This document shows, one piece after another, positions 64,000 through 64,000 of a stretch of 64,000 bases of DNA; positions within the stretch are counted from its first letter, which is position 1; the number at the start of each line of letters is the position of its first letter. The stretch spans positions 275,282 through 339,281 of the forward strand of contig SWJS01000002.1 in NCBI GenBank assembly GCA_007556525.1, written 5' to 3'. Made by a program: the position numbers and the translations under genes. Below the pieces are notes generated by a model. The model was given only the letters and a program-made list of their open reading frames with translations, made no database searches and was not told the origin of the DNA. The stretch is from Lysobacteraceae bacterium CU05-9. GTDB taxonomy: Bacteria; Pseudomonadota; Gammaproteobacteria; Xanthomonadales; Xanthomonadaceae.

Positions 64000-64000
64000 T

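Overview
The window looks like chromosome of a gammaproteobacterium of the Xanthomonadales/Lysobacterales. The evidence is the order and sequence of a dcw cluster (mraZ-rsmH-ftsL-ftsI-murE-murF-mraY), a LysR regulator divergent from aceB-aceA, and an RNase P RNA. By eye this backbone (about 1-14.4 kb) is only a little over half G+C. A stretch from about 15.4 to 53.1 kb is much richer in G+C, with the codon use of a high-GC donor. From about 54.3 kb to 62.97 kb composition returns to the backbone level. No genus can be named from the sequence alone.

Layout. (1) 0-6.8 kb: dcw operon on the minus strand, with every junction overlapping, and a mraZ promoter carrying MraZ boxes. (2) 6.8-10.9 kb: LysR regulator, a palindromic operator, aceB and aceA of the glyoxylate shunt. 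(3) 10.9-14.4 kb: a small hypothetical gene, rnpB, an EF-hand protein, copB and the 3' part of copA, whose 5' part is cut off by an IS30-family element. (4) 14.4-15.4 kb: IS30 copy 1. (5) 15.4-27 kb: GC-rich copper island with a CDF transporter, copA-copB, a cytochrome c, SnoaL-like and DUF411 proteins, a Csp-type copper storage protein, copC, copD, a MerR regulator, a CPC-type copper ATPase and an EF-hand protein. (6) 27-50.5 kb: small membrane proteins and a P-type ATPase with an unusual CPD motif. These are followed by a metabolic and stress block: beta-CASP nuclease, AMP/thymidine phosphorylase, PRPP synthetase, phosphoketolase, AarF/UbiB kinase, MFS transporter, cyclopropane fatty acid synthase, type II GAPDH, a phospholipase D-type cardiolipin synthase, a CPH-type ATPase and acetate kinase. 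(7) 50.5-53.1 kb: ATP-grasp protein and a mer locus (merR, merT, merP, a Cys-rich protein) without merA. (8) 53.2-55.6 kb: IS3 remnants, one fused in frame to an M28 peptidase, and a TSUP permease remnant. (9) 55.6-62.4 kb: tsdBA-type thiosulfate dehydrogenase, arsR-gapdh-arsJ arsenate resistance, a second Csp, and Ada. (10) 62.6-64 kb: the 5' part of a type I-F cas1 cut by IS30 copy 2.

How the genes work together. The island combines periplasmic copper oxidation and binding (CopA, CopB, CopC, DUF411, cytochrome c), cytosolic storage (Csp), efflux (three P1B ATPases with CPC, CPD and CPH motifs, and a CDF transporter), mercury uptake and sensing, and arsenate export as 1-arseno-3-phosphoglycerate. 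The metabolic block could turn nucleotide-derived pentose phosphate into acetyl phosphate and glyceraldehyde 3-phosphate, and recover ATP through acetate kinase and GAPDH; this is inference. Several decayed pieces (two non-overlapping parts of one ATPase type, an ATP-grasp tail, an AarF tail) show that the island was rearranged. Two near-identical IS30 copies in the same orientation, 48.6 kb apart and each ending a broken gene, are the main structural oddity of the window.
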